Notes under the pieces: model-generated
Databases searched by the model: none
Seen by the model: only the letters and a program-made list of their open reading frames with translations
What the model was told of the DNA's origin: nothing
Position numbers and translations under genes: made by a program
DNA from: Begonia masoniana
Lineage: Eukaryota > Streptophyta > Magnoliopsida > Cucurbitales > Begoniaceae
Reading direction: 5' to 3'
Assembly: GCA_022432975.1 (NCBI GenBank)
Contig: CM039508.1
Location: 22,337,213-22,401,212, forward strand
DNA length: 64,000 bases
Shown: positions 47,021-57,618 of the stretch, in pieces
How the letters are laid out: the number at the start of each line of letters is the position of its first letter
How positions within the stretch are numbered: the first letter of the stretch is position 1

Positions 47021-47421
47021 ATATATTAATAAACTAAAAGGGTAAAGAGAAACTTACCAAAAGTTCCAGTTTTACTTTAAGACTGTCATACCAATGTATT
47101 CCTTTTGATGCTAAGAATACTTTTTATAATAGAAATTTTAGCAAACTCCAACTCTTCCTTCCTCTTTTCCTCCCTATCCCAGTAGTTTCATTTTCTCTCA
47201 AGCTCTTTCTCCTTTCGCCATTTTATGTCGTTGAAATATCCCAAATATTGCTCGCCTCTAGGGTTAGCGATTAGCTGAAACCAGCCCTCTTCTACTTTTA
47301 TATGCTTGGGTTTAAAGATTAAGATTCCCTAGCATATCATGAATCGGTTTTGCTTGTTTCAAGCGTGTATAAAACTGATTCCTTAAGCTTAAGTTCTTAG
47401 AGAGCTTGGGATTCTAAAAGA

Positions 47422-47649
47422 ATGAGGTTGTGGAGATGGTTCTCATATATGTTCACATTCAACATCGAAAATAATTTCAAGGCTAAGTTTGACTATTTCT
47501 TCGGTGAGATGAAGAAAGAGTTGGAGTTGAAGAGATTTCCACATTATGTAGGGTTTAGTTTGAAGAAAAGGATCAAACCAAGGCATGTTGAGATTGTTAG
47601 AAGTGGTGTTAAAATGCCTTTGTATCTTATGCTTAAATACCACTTATGA
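47422..47649 (+). pseudogene. mTERF-family C-terminal fragment
   Basis: 75 codons, of which about residues 18-70 resemble the C-terminal repeat region of plant organellar mTERF proteins (DYFFGEMKKEL, KRFPHYVGFSLKKRIKPRH, SGVKMPLYLMLK). These proteins bind nucleic acid through helical repeats and act in mitochondrial or plastid gene expression. Only one repeat-length piece is present, no upstream exons or transit peptide are seen, and the match ends at a stop soon after MLK. It is probably a relic or captured fragment. Family assignment is from recalled motif similarity. Confidence 0.6.
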
Positions 47650-48461
47650 AGATTTCAATAACTTGATCACACATGATGCTATTGGATAACTCTTTTTAAA
47701 TTGCATGTGCGGGCTCAATAAATGTATATTAAGTGGAAAGATACATACAAAATAAAAATCAATATGTCAAAACATGTGATATAATATGAGAACACATTTT
47801 AAAATAATTTTTTTTATAAAAATTATGTAACGTCAGATATAAAATTAAATCTTTATCTCAGGCCTACTACTGTCTTAAGCCTAATATTTAAGAAGACAAA
47901 CAATGAGTCATGGCTAAGTACCCAGCCATAAAATCTCATCGGTCACTTTTTTAATCCCAAAAATAATTTTTGAAATCTATAAATGAGACAGAAATTAACC
48001 TAGAAGCAAAACATAGAGATGTTAAACGAGCGAGCTGCTCGCTAGCTCGCTCGCATCGACTCGTTACTGTAGCGGGCCGAGCTTGGCTCGGCTCGCTACA
48101 GTAACGAGCGAGTTTGACTCGAGTCACACGGGCGAGTCGAGTCGAGCTTGGACATCCTGGCTCGCGAGCCCATGAATGACCGGGCTCGACAAGCCTGCTG
48201 GCGAGCCATCTCGCGAGTTCGCGAGCCAGCTCGCGAGCTGGCTCGTCAACGGAAGCCCAGCTCTGGTCCTGCGGAGAGCGCTGAACCCTCTCCGACGCGG
48301 CGACGCCTGACCATCGATATCTCGGTCAATCACTCAATCCCAATCCGATGCCCAATCACTATCAACCAAGTAGGAGAGCCAATTGATCGCCCACGTTCCA
48401 CTATCAATCGGCTCTACTACCTCTGCTGAGTGCGGCACTGTATTTTGATTTTTGAGTAGAG

Positions 48462-48647
48462 TTAATCTAAAGCATAAGCAATGGCACTGTATCGTCTTTC
48501 TTCCATCTGCCTGGATTTTATCACCTCTGCACATCTGAGTGTCTGCTCTATGTGATAACCTCCTCCGATGCTCACTTCTCTCTCTAAATGCCGGCAGTAG
48601 CTCTCAAAAACACTCAAATTCATGTGCAATTTGAAACCCATCAAGAA
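48462..48647 (-). pseudogene. Partial duplicate of the cyclin fragment
   Basis: Carries the MGFKLHMNLSVFESYC to C-terminal part, identical to 49912-50097, then is cut by the duplication junction at 48647/48648. Confidence 0.7.
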
Positions 48648-48874
48648 TTCTCTCAAGCTCTTTCTCCTTTTCGCCATTTTATGTCGTTGAAATATCCCAA
48701 TATTGCTCGCCTCTAGGTTAGCGATTAGCTGAAACCAGCCCTCTTCTACTTTTTATATGCTTGGTTTAAAGATTAAGATTCCCTAGCATATCATGAATCG
48801 GTTTTGCTTGTTTCAAGGTGTATAAAACTGATTCCTTAAGCTTAAGTTCTTAGAGAGCTTGGGATTCTAAAAGA

Positions 48875-49100
48875 ATGAGGTTGTGGAGATGGTTCTCATT
48901 ATGTTCACATTCAACATCGAAATAATTTCAAGGCTAAGTTTGACTATTTCTTCGGTGAGATGAAGAAAGAGTTGGAGTTGAAGAGATTTCCACATTATGT
49001 AGGGTTTAGTTTGAAGAAAAGGATCAAACCAAGGCATGTTGAGATTGTTAGAAGTGGTGTTAAAATGCCTTTGTATCTTATGCTTAAATACCACTTATGA
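48875..49100 (+). pseudogene. Second copy of the mTERF fragment, frameshifted
   Basis: Tandem-duplicate copy of the fragment at 47422. Two single-base losses (around 48899 and 48921) break the frame before the conserved part, which is otherwise identical. Confidence 0.6.
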
Positions 49101-49911
49101 AGATTTCAATAACTTGATCACACATGATGCTATTGGATAACTCTTTTTAAATTGCATGTGCGGGCTCAATAAATGTATATTAAGTGGAAAGATACATACA
49201 AAATAAAAATCAATATGTCAAAACATGTGATATAATATGAGAACACATTTTAAAATAATTTTTTTTATAAAAATTATGTAACGTCAGATATAAAATTAAA
49301 TCTTTATCTCAGGCCTACTACTGTCTTAAGCCTAATATTTAAGAAGACAAACAATGAGTCATGGCTAAGTACCCAGCCATAAAATCTCATCGGTCACTTT
49401 TTTAATCCCAAAAATAATTTTTGAAATCTATAAATGAGACAGAAATTAACCTAGAAGCAAAACATAGAGATGTTAAACGAGCGAGCTGCTCGCTAGCTCG
49501 CTCGCTCGACTCGTTACTGTAGCGGGCCGAGCTTGGCTCGGCTCGCTACAGTAACGAGCGAGTTTGGCTCGAGTCACACGGGCGAGTCGAGTCGAGCTTG
49601 GACATCCTGGCTCGCGAGCCCATGAATGACCGGGCTCGACAAGCCTGCTGGCGAGCCATCTCGCGAGTTCGCGAGCCAGCTCGCGAGCTGGCTCGTCAAC
49701 GGAAGCCCAGCTCTGGTCCTGCGGAGAGCGCTGAACCCTCTCCGACGCGGCGACGCCTGACCATCGATATCTCGGTCAATCACTCAATCCCAATCCGATG
49801 CCCAATCACTATCAACCAAGTAGGAGAGCCAATTGATCGCCCACGTTCCACTATCAATCGGCTCTACTACCTCTGCTGAGTGCGGCACTGTATTTTGATT
49901 TTTGAGTAGAG

Positions 49912-50290
49912 TTAATCTAAAGCATAAGCAATGGCACTGTATCGTCTTTCTTCCATCTGCCTGGATTTTATCACCTCTGCACATCTGAGTGTCTGCTCTA
50001 TGTGATAACCTCCTCCGATGCTCACTTCTCTCTCTAAATGCCGGCAGTAGCTCTCAAAAACACTCAAATTCATGTGCAATTTGAAACCCATCAAGAACAG
50101 AAAGTCCAGCTCCAGCTGGTTCATCTCCTTCGTCGTCAGTCCCCCGACTCAAGCGAAATATGAATTCTTGTAGTTCCTGTTTCAAGAAATCGAACAAATC
50201 TTATCGAAAAATGTTGTCAGATTATGATTTGTTCGATTTGCAGAGATGGAGAAAGGCTTACAAGTCTTCAGTGTATTTGGAAGCCACCAT
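49912..50290 (-). pseudogene. U/P-type cyclin gene fragment with intron, captured
   Basis: On the minus strand, exon remnant 50290-50262 (MVASKYTED) is followed by a GT...AG intron at 50261-50177 (85 bp, GTAAGC donor, CAG acceptor). A second exon, 50176-49912, contains VGGLTTKEMNQLELDFLF, MGFKLHMNLSVFESYC, HLEREVS and GGGYHIE blocks ending in a natural-looking stop. Joined in phase, these match the second half of a cyclin box of plant CYCU/CYCP proteins, which bind cyclin-dependent kinases. A TGA at 50151-50149 interrupts exon 2. The first half of the cyclin box is missing. It lies entirely between the hAT-like ends. Assignment is by recalled family motifs. Confidence 0.72.
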
Positions 50291-50698
50291 TAAATTTTGT
50301 GAAATCATGGGAAAAAGAGTAGAGATCAGATCGTTAAGCTCACCAATGGAGCAAGGACGCTGATCACCAATGGAGTCCCCTCGGAGTCTCCATCGTGGGA
50401 AAAAGAGTAGAGATCAGATCAGAGTTTTTTTTCGGCAAAATTTTTATTCATGTAATTGTAACCTCGGCTCATTAAGCTCGGCTCGTTACGTTCGTTGAGT
50501 CGGCTCGGCTCGGATCGTTATGCTCGTGGCTCGCGAGCCGCTCGGGTTGGAAATTTTTTAGGAGTCGTTCGTTAGACTCGACTCGTTAGGCTCGATAGGC
50601 TCGTTAGGCTCGGCTCGTTTGGCTCGGCAGGCTCGGTGAGCTAGATTTTTTTCGGCTCAGCTCGGCTCGCTCGCTCGTTTAACATCTCTGGAAAAACA

Positions 50699-51619
50699 GG
50701 TTAAAAACCAAAAAAAAAGGGCCCAATATATAGCCTGAGCTGCAGCTTGGCTCATCTGAGTTGTGGCTCGACACCTGTCGAGCTGCAACTTGGTGTTGTA
50801 ACCCTCTGACACCCCGACAGTTTCTCTATTGGTTTTTAGACAGATTTCGCTGATTTTCTCCATAGATTCTGACACCAAACTATTCTAACAAATTTTAACA
50901 TATAACTTTCCATTATAAAATCGATTTCATCTAAAAATTCATAACTTTGACTCAAAACCACAAACTTTCTCTAAACTCCAAAAAGTTACAGAATAAAGAG
51001 ATTTAAGTTTGAAATTTTCATACCTCTATTGATTTTCCTAAATCCATACCCCTGAAACACATATTTAACTACTCTCCCGCAAGTTCTTTTGCCTTAGAGC
51101 GTAAGTTCTCACGTTTAACATCCAAATGTACAAAAAATGGGTAAATTTTATGAGAATTCAACTTACCAACCCAGAATTTCACAAAGATTTATGTGTTAAA
51201 TCTTTTGTTCCTTGACTAAATTATGATGTTCCAAAGGTTACCTCGATTTCCTCTCTCTCTCACAAGACGAAGTTGAGAAGAGAGTTCTGGTTATGTCGAC
51301 AAATCTATAAGAGGTTGTTATCTCTGAAAAATTAGTAACTGCACTCTAATTAAAAAAAAACAATTATTTATAAAATAAAACTTATACACCTTTATTAGAA
51401 AAGACAACGGTGACTAAATTCTTCCCAACTCAGGAATTTTTGTCTCCAAAATTTAGAACAACTTCAAAGTATCACTGAACATGCAAGAATACTTCGTCAC
51501 CGTTTTCAATTCATTCTCTCAAATGACTTCTTTTTAATTGTGTTTCTTCCACTAAACATGATTAAAGGAATCAGATAATGTAAAAATTCTCATCTCATGA
51601 TCCAATATCCCTTGGACTG
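50699..51619. other. Unassigned, possibly LTR-derived
   Basis: Non-coding. GAGCTGCAGCTTGG, CGACACCTGTCGAGCTGCAA and related inverted repeats lie at 50738-50790, and AT-rich promoter-like DNA at 51340-51420. The pattern resembles the LTR blocks elsewhere here, but no ends are definable. Confidence 0.35.
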
Positions 51620-51885
51620 TGTTGAGAAAATAAAAGGTTTTGATGTTAAACTTTATTTATGGCATTTAAGTTGTGTGTGTGGCTTTTGGTTGTATAACCG
51701 ATAGTGTTTAATTTGGGAGTTTCTTTGTGGGTTTAGGAGTTATGAGAATTTGATGATATTTAAGTTTTTTAACTATTAGTATTCCTTAGTTGTTTCTTTT
51801 GTAAGCCTATAAAAGCATGTTTAGTTGAATGAATAAAAACATCTTCTCCAACCTTTGTCCTTTACTTTTTTTTCTTTTGCTAACA
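51620..51885 (+). mobile_element. 5' LTR of copia element
   Basis: TGTTGAGAAAATAAAAGG to TTTTGCTAACA, 266 bp, with TATAAAAG at about 51808. Nearly identical to the 3' LTR for the first about 210 bp, then diverged. Confidence 0.88.
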
Positions 51886-51888
51886 AAA

Positions 51889-51900
51889 TGGTATCAGAGC
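51889..51900 (+). other. Primer-binding site, copia element
   Basis: TGGTATCAGAGC, three bases after the LTR end. Confidence 0.92.
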
Positions 51901-51917
51901 GTACAAAAAATAGAGTG

Positions 51918-52899
51918 GATGATGGCCAACGGTGGGGGAATAGGTTCCCTTCAACTACCGATGCTTACCAAGCTCAACTATGACAATTGGAGCATCAAGA
52001 TGAAGGCGTTACTAGGAGCACAAGACGTGTGGGAAATTGTGGAAAGCGGTTTCTAAGAGCCGGAAGCTAGAGGCAATCAAGCACAAAAAGACGCGTTAAA
52101 GGAGACAAGAAAGAAGGACAAGAAGACCCTCTATATCTTGTACCAATCAGTGGACGAAGACACGTTTGAGACCATCGCCAATGCCGAGACTCCAAAGGCG
52201 GTGTGGGACAAGCTCCAATTGACTCATAGAGGAGCTAATAGTGTGAAAAAGGTATGGTTGCAAACTTTACGTGGCGAGTTTGAATCATTACAAATGAAGG
52301 AGACGGAGATGATAGTGGAATATCACACAAAAGTAATGACCATTGTCAACCAATTGAGACGGAATGGTGAAGAAATCGCCGATATTCGTGTCATGGAAAA
52401 GGTTCTACGGAGCCTAAATACAAAATTCGAGATCATCGCCACAACAATCGAGTAGACAAAGGATCTTGAGAACATCTCAATTGAACAATTCATAGGCTCA
52501 TTGCAAGTTTATGAGGAGAAAAAGAAAAGGAAGATGGAGCAAAATGAGACTGTAGAACAACTTCTCCAACTCAAACTCAAGGAAAAGAACAATCGTGGAC
52601 GTGGAAGAGGTCATGGTGGAAGAGGCGAATCCAACATCGACGTTTCTCAAAACTCGCTTGAATCTTCAAGAGAAAGAGGAGGTCGAGGTCGTGGAAGACG
52701 TGGTGGAAGGTCCAGGAGAGATAAATCTCAGGTAAAATGTTATAATTGTAATAAATATGGACATTATGCGAATGAGTGTTACTCAGAGCTGACTGACCGA
52801 AAGCAAAAGGACCGGTCAACCGCTGGCACTTCCAATGCCCATCAAGGGGAGTCCAATTATGCGAAGGAGAACGAGACCTTATTCATGGCTTCAAAATGA
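51918..52899 (+). pseudogene. gag, copia element
   Basis: Starts MMANGGG at 51918. The N-terminal DUF4219/UBN2-type gag blocks are visible (LTKLNYDNWSIKMKALL, VWEIVE, TPKAVWDKL, MKETEMIVEYHTKV). A basic R/G-rich stretch follows, then a CX2CX4HX4C zinc knuckle (CYNCNKYGHYANEC) at 52738-52779. In-frame stops: TAA 52054, TAG 52453 and TGA 52897. Would form the particle and package RNA. Confidence 0.9.
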
Positions 52900-55800
52900 G
52901 ACGAAGAGAGTCAAGATAGCAAGTGGTAACTTGACACGGGAGCCTCAAATCACATGTGTGGGAACCGCGAGATGTTTGCGGAGTTGAATGAGATGTCGAA
53001 AGACAATATTGCTTTTGGAGACAATTCTTTGGCCACCATCAAAGGAATAGGTAAAATTCTCATTCGGTCAAAAAATGGAGAAAATCGATATATCACAAAT
53101 GTTTATTACATTCCCAATGTAAAAAATAATATATTGAGTGTAGAACAATTATTAGAGAGAGATTTTGAAATTCAAATGAAAAATAATTGTTTGTATTTGA
53201 GAGATAATCATGAGAGACTGGTCGCTAAAGTCTCCATGACCAAAAACTGAATGTTTCCTTTGAATGTATGTAATGATGTTCTGAAATGCTTGAAGACATG
53301 TTATGAGGATCTCTGTTGGCTATGGCATCTACAGTACGGGCACCTCTATTTTGGAAGTCTAGAAGACTTATCGAAGAAGAAGATGGTGCGAGGTTTACCT
53401 CATATTCACAATCCAAACCAAGTGTGTGAAGGGTGCCTACTCGGAAAACATCATCGAAGTAGTTTTCCGAAGGAGTCTATGACAAGAGCTAAGAAGCCTC
53501 TAGAACTCATCCATGCCGATGTATGTGGAATGATCAAACCGGAGTCTCGTGGTAGAAGTAAATACTTCCTTATCTTTATTGATGATTTTTCTAGAAAAAC
53601 ATGGGTGTATTTTTTTAAGAAAAAATCAGAAGTATTTGCAATCTTTAAGAGATTTAAAGTACGTGTGGAGAATGACAGCAACCTTACGATCAAGGCCATG
53701 AGAACCGATTGAGATGGTGAATTCACATCAAATGAGTTCAAACAGTTTTGTGATGAAAAAGTCATCTGACGTCCCTTAATGGTGCCAAGGACACCGCAAC
53801 AAAATGGCATGGCAGAGAGGAAGAATTGGATAATTTTGAACATGGAAAGAAGCGTGCTGAAGACCAAGAAGATGCCGAGGGAATTTCGGGCGGAGACCGT
53901 AGCTTGTGCAGTCTATTTGACAAACCGAGCACCAACCAAAAGTGTACTTGACAAGACGCCTCAAGAAGCATGGAGCAGAAGAAAGCCCGGAATTGGTCAT
54001 TTCAAGGTGTTTGGGAGTATTGCATATGCTCATGTGTCGGAAGAAAAAAGGACCAAGCTCGACGATCGAAGCGAGAAGCTCATCTTCATCGGCTATGACA
54101 CAAGTTCAAAGGGTTATCGCCTCCATAATCCTTTGAATGAGAAAGTAAATATTAGTCGTGATGTTGTTTTTGATGAGGAAGCCTCTTGGGATTGGAATAC
54201 ACATTAGCAAGAGTATGATTTCCTTCCATACTATGAAGGAGACGATGAAGATGAGCCAACCAGGGATGAAATGGGTGAAGTTTTTCCCATTCCAGCATCA
54301 CTCCAGTCGACTGTTCCGTCGTCATCTGAAGGCTTAGTGCCAGGCAATACATCGTCCATCGGAACGGAGGCATTTTCTAGCGATTCGGAGAATGCAATTG
54401 GCCCAAGAGGAACCCAAAGTCTACAAGAACTTAATGAGGTAAATGAAAATCAAAATGACATAGTACTCTATTGTCTTCTGGGTGATTGTGAGCTCATTAG
54501 TTTCCAAGAAGCCATTACAAACAAAAAATGGAAGGATGCAATGGATGAAGAGATTCAAGCTATAGAAAAAAACAATACATGGGAGTTGACCAATCTTCCA
54601 AAAGGGCACAAACCGATTGGAGTAAAGTGGGTACACAAGACAAAGAGAAAGGCCAATCGCGATGCTGAAAGACACAAGGCGAGACTAGTGGTGAAAGGGT
54701 ATAGTCAACGACGCGGCATCGACTATGATGAGGTATTTGCCCCCGTTGTTCATATTGAAACTATTCGTTTGATTATTACTTTGGCAGCCCATAATCATTG
54801 GAAGATACATCAAATGGATGTCAAATAGGCATTCTTGAACAGAATTCTTGAGGAGGAGGTCTATGTAGAGCAGCCCTTGGGTTATGAAGTCAAAGGTGAA
54901 GAAGACAAAGTGCTTAAATTGAAGAAAGCTCTTTACGGTTTGAAGCAAGCACCGAGAGCATGGAATTCGAAAATTGACAAGTACTTTCAAGAGAAGAAGT
55001 ATATGAAGTGTCCTAATGAGCATGCCCTCTACTTAAAAATGCAAGGTGAAAGCATATTAATCATTTGTTTATATGTTGATGATTTAGTATTCACCGGAAA
55101 CAATCCTAGCTTGTTTGATGAGTTCAAAAAGGAGATGGCAAAGGAGTTTGAAATGACAGATATTGGTCTCATGAGTTACTATCTTGGGATCGAGGTCAAA
55201 CAAGGTGAAGATGGGATTTTTATATCCCAAGAGGGCTATGCTAAAGAAATGCTCAAAAGGTTCAACATGGATCATGCTAATCCGGTTGGAACGCCGATGG
55301 AATGTGGAGTCAAAATCACCAAGCAATATGGAGGAGAGAAGGTAGATTCTACATATTTCAAAAGCTTGGTTGGAAGTTTGAGATACTTGACATGCACAAG
55401 ACCGGATATTCTTTATTCGGTTGGAATCATCAGTCGATTTATGGAGGAGTCGACAACAACGCATTGCAAAATGGCAAAGCGGATACCTCGCTATATCAAA
55501 GGGACGATTGGGTATGATCTTTCCTATGTCTCTTCTAGCAACTTTTACATTGTTGATTATTGTGATAGTGATTGGAGTGGTGACTTGGATGATCAGAAGA
55601 GTACTACGGGATTTGTGTTTTTTATTGGTGAAACGGCGTTCACATGGATGTCAAAAAAGTAACCCATAGTCACATTATCAACATGCGAGGTGTGTATGTC
55701 ATGCAATTTGGCTAAGAAACTTAGTAAATGAATTGAAGTTTCAAATGGAAGGTCCAACGGAGATTTTTGTTGACAACAAATCGGCCATTGCCTTAGCTAA

Positions 55801-55996
55801 AAATCTGGTGTTTCATGGGAGAAGCAAGAACATCGATACCCGATATCATTACATTCGAGATTGCGTTATGAAGAAAGAAGTGGAACTCAAATATGTGAAG
55901 ACACTAGACCAAGCGGCAGACATTTTCACAAAGCCCCTCAAGTTGAAGACTTTCATCAAAATAAAGACTTTGCTTGGTGTGACAAATCAAGTTTAA
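52900..55996 (+). pseudogene. pol (protease, integrase, RT, RNase H), copia element
   Basis: Protease DTGASNHM at about 52933-52956. Integrase HHCC region (WHLQYGH then CEGCLLGKHHR) at 53320-53460; its core has DVCG, an altered D...GEF block at 53707-53724 and TPQQNGMAERKN at 53788-53823. RT begins near 54530 (WKDAMDEE, TWELTNLP, KARLVVKGY, DYDEVFAPV) and its catalytic YVDD is intact at 55072-55083. RNase H: YCDSDWSGD at about 55560, then a frame change before 55733 and VDNKSAIALAKN. In-frame stops: 52927, 53248, 53710, 53767, 54205, 54826 and 55660. Lineage within copia not assigned. Confidence 0.92.
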
Positions 55997-56256
55997 AGGG
56001 AGGTGTTGAGAAAATAAAAAATTTTGATGTTAAACTTTATTTGTGGCATTTAAGTTATGTGTGTGGCTTTTGGTTGTATAACCGATAGTGTTTAATTTAG
56101 GAGTTTCTTTGTGGGTTTAAGAGTTATGAGCATTTGATGATATTTAAGTTTTTTAACTATTAGTATTCCCTAATTATTTCTTTTGCAAGTATATAAAAGC
56201 ATGTTTAGTTGAATGAATAAACATGTATTCACAAGACCCCTTTATTCACATCAACA
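55994..56256 (+). mobile_element. Polypurine tract and 3' LTR of copia element
   Basis: The tract AAAGGGAGG at 55995-56003 precedes TGTTGAGAAAATAAAA at 56004. The LTR ends in ATCAACA at 56256 (253 bp). Only the last about 40 bp differ strongly from the 5' LTR. Confidence 0.85.
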
Positions 56257-56639
56257 AATGACAAACATTACGTACATAACCCATACGTGGCAATAGATTA
56301 AATAAGTGTCATCATACAATCAATAAGAAGAAATAGTATAATATAGCTCAACCGACTTTTAGATAATCAAATCATTAGTTGTTAACTCAAACTTGGCAAC
56401 AATCTTCGTTAACTCTTTTGTCTATTTTGAACTATTTTCAGTAAATCTTTAATAATTGTAATGTATTAGTTGTCCTCTTATTCGAATGAGATCCAAGTAT
56501 TAATCTTTTTTTAATTTCAGTCAAACACAACATTTTACTTGGTTTCTCATAAAAGGTCTCGTAAGAAGAAACTACAACTCAATTTGCTAGATATTGTTAT
56601 ATACAAATAATAAATAGTTCATTCTACCATCACAGAGAT

Positions 56640-57413
56640 CTAAAGACTAAACTATCCGTTTATTGTCCTCTCAAAACTATTCATTTATTGAGGATAAAAT
56701 ATTGTGTTCAACTTTAACTTGGCGTCCAAAGTATTCTGAAGGATTTCTCAAACTTAATCGAAATATTTGGATCTTTGTTAGATATAACAATGGAAGAATA
56801 TGTAAAGTTGAGCGATGATTTGTACATATAAATTACTCAACTAAGACACGTAATAATCTATCTTCACTGAAAATAAAAGAAGTGTGCAAAAAATCCAATT
56901 GATTAACAACAACCTAACAACATCACACCTCTACACTTTTCCCTACAATCCGGTCACAACACTAATAGTTATCATATCTTATTTTCACTCCTCAATAGAT
57001 TATGGTTGTAATAATCTAGGATGTTTCAAATGCTCAATTCTTGATATACACATCTAATCTCATGTGAGCCCACTTATACTGACGATTCAAATTTTTAAAA
57101 GTTCTGATATTACCTGAATGAATAACAAAATTTGACATATGACCCTCAACTCCGAATCATTTGGAAGCATAACTATACATATGAGAAAACATAAATTCAT
57201 CTACACTAACTTCCCAAAGTCATGTTGCTCATCATTGTGCAGTTTATGGAATCTCTCTTTAAACTCATCATTAAGGTTCTGCATTTCCTTAACACGTTGC
57301 AGAAAGGTAGGAGTCACTAACAATATATACACACAACCTATCAGACTATCACCACTTGACCACAAATTATAGTTATTAATAGTTAAAGATTTCCTACCAT
57401 CCTTTAACATCAT
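56640..57413 (-). pseudogene. Integrase relic of old Ty3 element D
   Basis: On the minus strand, FLQRVKEMQNLNDEFKE and LHNDEQHDF (57340-57205) match the RNase H-integrase linker of Ty3 elements. LCLPNDSELR and IHSGNIRTFKNLNRQ follow (about 57190-57060), and LKLNTIFYPQ near 56705 corresponds to the integrase core. Many stops and frame changes. Much older than elements B and C. Confidence 0.65.
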
Positions 57414-57419
57414 ACAAGA

Positions 57420-57575
57420 AAATAAAACTTATAGGATGTCGACTCAAAACTTTTACCCATTTACCAGGATGATGTTCCAAAGTAAAATCATAAAAGACCC
57501 ATATGACTCGTTTATCTCCTCAGTTAGAGATTTAAGTCATGTTAAGTGTAAATGCAAAGATTTTGCATAAAAGTT
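57420..57575 (-). pseudogene. RNase H end of relic D
   Basis: YDFTLEHHPGK and LSRHP blocks at about 57505-57430, read on the minus strand, are the end of Ty3 RNase H, in the expected place before the integrase relic. Confidence 0.65.
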
Positions 57576-57593
57576 GGCATTGATTTTTTGACA

Positions 57594-57618
57594 ATATATA
57601 TATATATATATATATATG
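57594..57618. repeat. (TA)n microsatellite
   Basis: About 12 TA dinucleotides, at the boundary between relic D and the next block. Confidence 0.95.

Larger units (their letters stand above)
47193..50097. repeat. 1.45-kb tandem duplication
   Basis: 47193-48647 and 48648-50097 are the same sequence in direct tandem. Differences are almost all single-base indels and are concentrated in 48648-48935. Beyond that the copies are virtually identical for more than 1 kb. Each copy includes an mTERF fragment, a hAT left end and the end of a cyclin fragment. Confidence 0.95.
48014..50690. mobile_element. hAT-like non-autonomous element with captured cyclin fragment
   Basis: Left end TAGAGATGTTAAACGAGCGAGC (48014-48035) and right end GCTCGCTCGTTTAACATCTCTG (50669-50690) are perfect inverted repeats over 21 bp. 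The 8-bp flanks GCAAAACA and GAAAAACA differ at one base. Eight-base duplications and such subterminal GGCTCG-rich ends are typical of plant hAT elements. No transposase is encoded. The local duplication gives a second left end at 49464-49485, so the original element was about 1.23 kb (49464-50690). Confidence 0.8.
51620..56256 (+). mobile_element. Ty1/copia retrotransposon (frame kept, ten stops)
   Basis: 5' LTR, primer site, gag, protease, integrase, RT, RNase H, purine tract, 3' LTR: integrase before RT is the copia order. One reading frame runs from 51918 to about 55680 with ten in-frame stops and no frameshift; a shift follows before the last RNase H part. The flanks (GACTG left, AATGA right) do not match, so the outer junctions may be altered. 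Confidence 0.92.

Noticed and set aside
48148..48429. 93-codon + strand frame, repeated at 49598-49879
   Set aside because: GC-rich hAT subterminal sequence; identical in both copies only because of the tandem duplication, with no recognisable domain. The minus-strand frame opposite is equally open.
51615..56261. Target duplication of the copia element
   Set aside because: GACTG and AATGA do not match and no alternative alignment of the ends gave one.
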